Positions 40,876-42,800 of a DNA stretch of 42,800 bases are shown here, one piece after another. Position 1 is the stretch's first letter. Every line of letters begins with the position of its first letter. Origin of the DNA: Hermodarchaeum sp048939595 (GTDB lineage Archaea; Asgardarchaeota; Hermodarchaeia; Hermodarchaeales; Hermodarchaeaceae). The position numbers and the translations under genes are program-made. The notes under the pieces are model-generated. The model had not been told where the DNA came from and ran no database searches. It saw only the letters and a program-made list of their open reading frames with translations. Location: NCBI GenBank assembly GCA_048939595.1, contig JBHLPI010000009.1:1-42800 (forward strand), given 5' to 3'.

Positions 40876-42800
40876 ATGCGAAAAACACATCTAGCCTTAG
40901 GGCTTTTTCTAATCTTCTTCTTACTTGAATTTGCTATTCCCACCATGATGCCCACCACACCCCTTGCTGTGGAGGGAATACCAGAACTCGAAACAACCAC
41001 AATTGCTAGTTCTTTTCAGCCTAAGAATAACCTCATTGTCATTCCTTCTGAAGAAGGGGCACCTCCAATTCCCGACAATCCGCCAGGAACGGGTCGAGAA
41101 ACACTCGTCGAGTGGTGGGACACCAATTACGATTATCGTCGCAAAATCACCATCATCGAACCGGATATCGCATCCCGAACAATGGAACCTGTTCATGTTT
41201 ACCTCACCTTTTCAGGTGATGTTGCCCGCGAAGATATCATCGCCGTTGCCTACTGGGATCCCGGGGCTTGGCACGAAGTTCCCTCCCAAGTATGGAATAC
41301 CACTACCCATGTAACAGGTCCAACAACCTTCTATGATTCACTTACTATCTGTTTCTTGGTAAACATCACACAGAATCATCAAGAAGTCTTCTATATCTAC
41401 TATGATGATGATTACTCTGTGGCCCCTAGCTATACCGATCAAATTACCGCCATACCTGCTAATGGTCCAATCACAGATGATTCGACTATGCCATGGGTCT
41501 ATTCGGACGTGACCTCTACTAATTATACAAATGTTGATATGGTTTATATTCGCTCTTCAGCGACATCAAACGAACATGCAGCGATTCTTCTTACAGATAT
41601 GCTTCGAGGGGGATCTGATTGGGGCGGACCCTGCGGCGGCCTCATTTCTGTTCGTTATGGTGACACCGATGCCCTCAACACCAATAACGGCACCGGTACA
41701 GGAACCAACCTGCAATATATGCTGCTAGGCGAATTCGCTCTAGACCCTCTTGGAGAAGATACGGGCATGGACTCAAGCAACACAAACCGAGCGAACGTTG
41801 CTCCGGACAACCCAGCTGAAGCCTGGATCACAGGGGCTGGGGTTTGGATTCTTCAAGACGGGCCTCTCTTTACACGAGTAAAAATCGTGACGAGTGATGG
41901 TGGCTATTGTAACTCTGCATCTCCATGGTGCAATCAAACATCTGACACCGTCAACCGCGGCTCAAATGGCGCCGCAGGCTTTCTGAATTACACAATCACT
42001 TACACCTTCTACTGGCACGGAAATTCGGCGTTAGTGAGCGTTCTTCTCGAAATTACCGCCAATCCCCAATGGCAAGGCGCCCAATGTCATGTCAAAAACT
42101 ACGGTGACTGGCCACACATTATGACCTTCACCTGTGGTTCAGGAACCCCTGGAACAGTCGATGCCGTCCAAAATCGAAAAGCGTGGATTGGCTCCAAATA
42201 TGGTCTTTACAACGAAACTGTCGATGGACGTCGACGCGACTTCCCAATTGAACCATGGATGGTCTGGTATGATGACTCAGGAGAACCCGGTTATGATGGA
42301 ACCCAACATCCCACACTCGGACTCATCGCCAAAGTCAATCCAGTGGGTTGGGAAGTTCTTTCTCTCGCAGTGACTGGCATGGGTGATAACACCATGCTAC
42401 AACAAATCCTTCGAGAAGGTCACCAAGGCGACTTCTATATCATGCCAACCGGTCAGACCTTCACCTACGATTATACTGTGTATACAACGGCTTATGGCAC
42501 AAACTATGATGAAGTACGCACCCAAACCGCCCAAATCAATAATCCCATAAGCATCGAGCTGGGTGAACAAGAATTATTCCGGCATAATATTTTGACCTGC
42601 ACTACCCAAGACGTCGAAGGCACCAACATTTCCAATATTGATGTCTATATCTATAACAGCTCAATGGATCTCGTGCAAAGTGGTCCAACTGTAAACGCCA
42701 ATGTGACATTCCTCAAATTAGAGGATGGACTTTACACAATCATCTCAAACTACACTTTAATTTCGACGTATGGAGGCTCGGTAACCTTCCAAGTCAACAC
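40876..42800 (+). CDS. Large secreted DUF2341-like protein (3' end cut by window)
   Basis: The frame is open from ATG 40876 to the window end (641 codons) without a stop. The start follows AAGGAG at 40861-40866. Residues 1-31 are a signal peptide or anchor: MRKTHLALGLFLIFFLLEFA, with a polar tail. Near residues 76-86 a WWDTNYDYRRKITI segment matches the DUF2341 start (W-x-YR-x-x-I-x-I), found in surface proteins. Many N-x-S/T sequons (for example NTT, NIT, NYT, NGT, NQT, NET, NVT) suggest N-glycosylation. It is probably a cell-surface or S-layer-associated protein; a later region (from about 555) looks like a repeating beta domain. Full length unknown. Confidence 0.8.
   Translation, partial: MRKTHLALGLFLIFFLLEFAIPTMMPTTPLAVEGIPELETTTIASSFQPKNNLIVIPSEEGAPPIPDNPPGTGRETLVEWWDTNYDYRRKITIIEPDIASRTMEPVHVYLTFSGDVAREDIIAVAYWDPGAWHEVPSQVWNTTTHVTGPTTFYDSLTICFLVNITQNHQEVFYIYYDDDYSVAPSYTDQITAIPANGPITDDSTMPWVYSDVTSTNYTNVDMVYIRSSATSNEHAAILLTDMLRGGSDWGGPCGGLISVRYGDTDALNTNNGTGTGTNLQYMLLGEFALDPLGEDTGMDSSNTNRANVAPDNPAEAWITGAGVWILQDGPLFTRVKIVTSDGGYCNSASPWCNQTSDTVNRGSNGAAGFLNYTITYTFYWHGNSALVSVLLEITANPQWQGAQCHVKNYGDWPHIMTFTCGSGTPGTVDAVQNRKAWIGSKYGLYNETVDGRRRDFPIEPWMVWYDDSGEPGYDGTQHPTLGLIAKVNPVGWEVLSLAVTGMGDNTMLQQILREGHQGDFYIMPTGQTFTYDYTVYTTAYGTNYDEVRTQTAQINNPISIELGEQELFRHNILTCTTQDVEGTNISNIDVYIYNSSMDLVQSGPTVNANVTFLKLEDGLYTIISNYTLISTYGGSVTFQVN

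Overview
The window is archaeal and most likely from an Asgard archaeon. It encodes a Rab/Ras-type small GTPase (2562-3146) and three proteins with a gelsolin-like domain (8678-9463, 9670-10398, 12805-13728). It also carries archaeal lipid genes (class II HMG-CoA reductase, short-chain polyprenyl diphosphate synthase), archaeal TATA boxes, and Shine-Dalgarno sequences of the GGAGG/GGTGA type. No rRNA, tRNA, CRISPR array, transposase or phage gene was seen. The exact Asgard lineage cannot be fixed from sequence reading alone.

Layout. 0.1-6.4 kb: a divergent methionyl-tRNA synthetase, a stand-alone Lrp/AsnC RAM domain, a gene-poor stretch with a long inverted repeat around a C-rich tract, the small GTPase coupled to a DUF885-type peptidase, an agmatinase-family gene with no normal start codon, and the prenyl synthase. 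6.4-13.7 kb: a coiled-coil protein, an M24 peptidase, then the gelsolin-like cluster (two proteins on +, one on -) enclosing a membrane protein, a small orphan protein and a beta-CASP nuclease. 13.8-16.3 kb: a minus-strand group with HMG-CoA reductase, a V4R-like protein and a CxxC/winged-helix protein. 16.4-19.2 kb: a LarA-family racemase followed by an FGGY kinase. 19.3-26.0 kb: a sirtuin, a radical SAM protein, TldE/TldD and an M29 aminopeptidase.

26.2-29.6 kb is a compact four-gene operon: two thiolase-like proteins and two DUF35 zinc-ribbon/OB proteins, each with a good SD, ending in a hairpin plus T-tract terminator. 29.6-40.7 kb holds metallo-beta-lactamase hydrolases, two membrane or small orphans, a canonical thiolase, two enoyl-CoA hydratases, a long-chain acyl-CoA ligase, a second beta-CASP protein, a PHP phosphoesterase and a TIM-barrel isomerase/epimerase. 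The last 1.9 kb is the start of a large secreted, sequon-rich DUF2341-like protein that runs off the window.

How the genes fit together: acyl-CoA ligase, enoyl-CoA hydratases and canonical thiolase look like parts of acyl-CoA breakdown, although no acyl-CoA or 3-hydroxyacyl-CoA dehydrogenase lies here. HMG-CoA reductase and the prenyl synthase feed isoprenoid lipids. TldD/E, M29, M24 and DUF885 are peptide-processing enzymes. The strongest candidates for something undescribed are the three gelsolin-like paralogues that appear to share a second C-terminal domain, and the thiolase pair in which normal catalytic residues are replaced.
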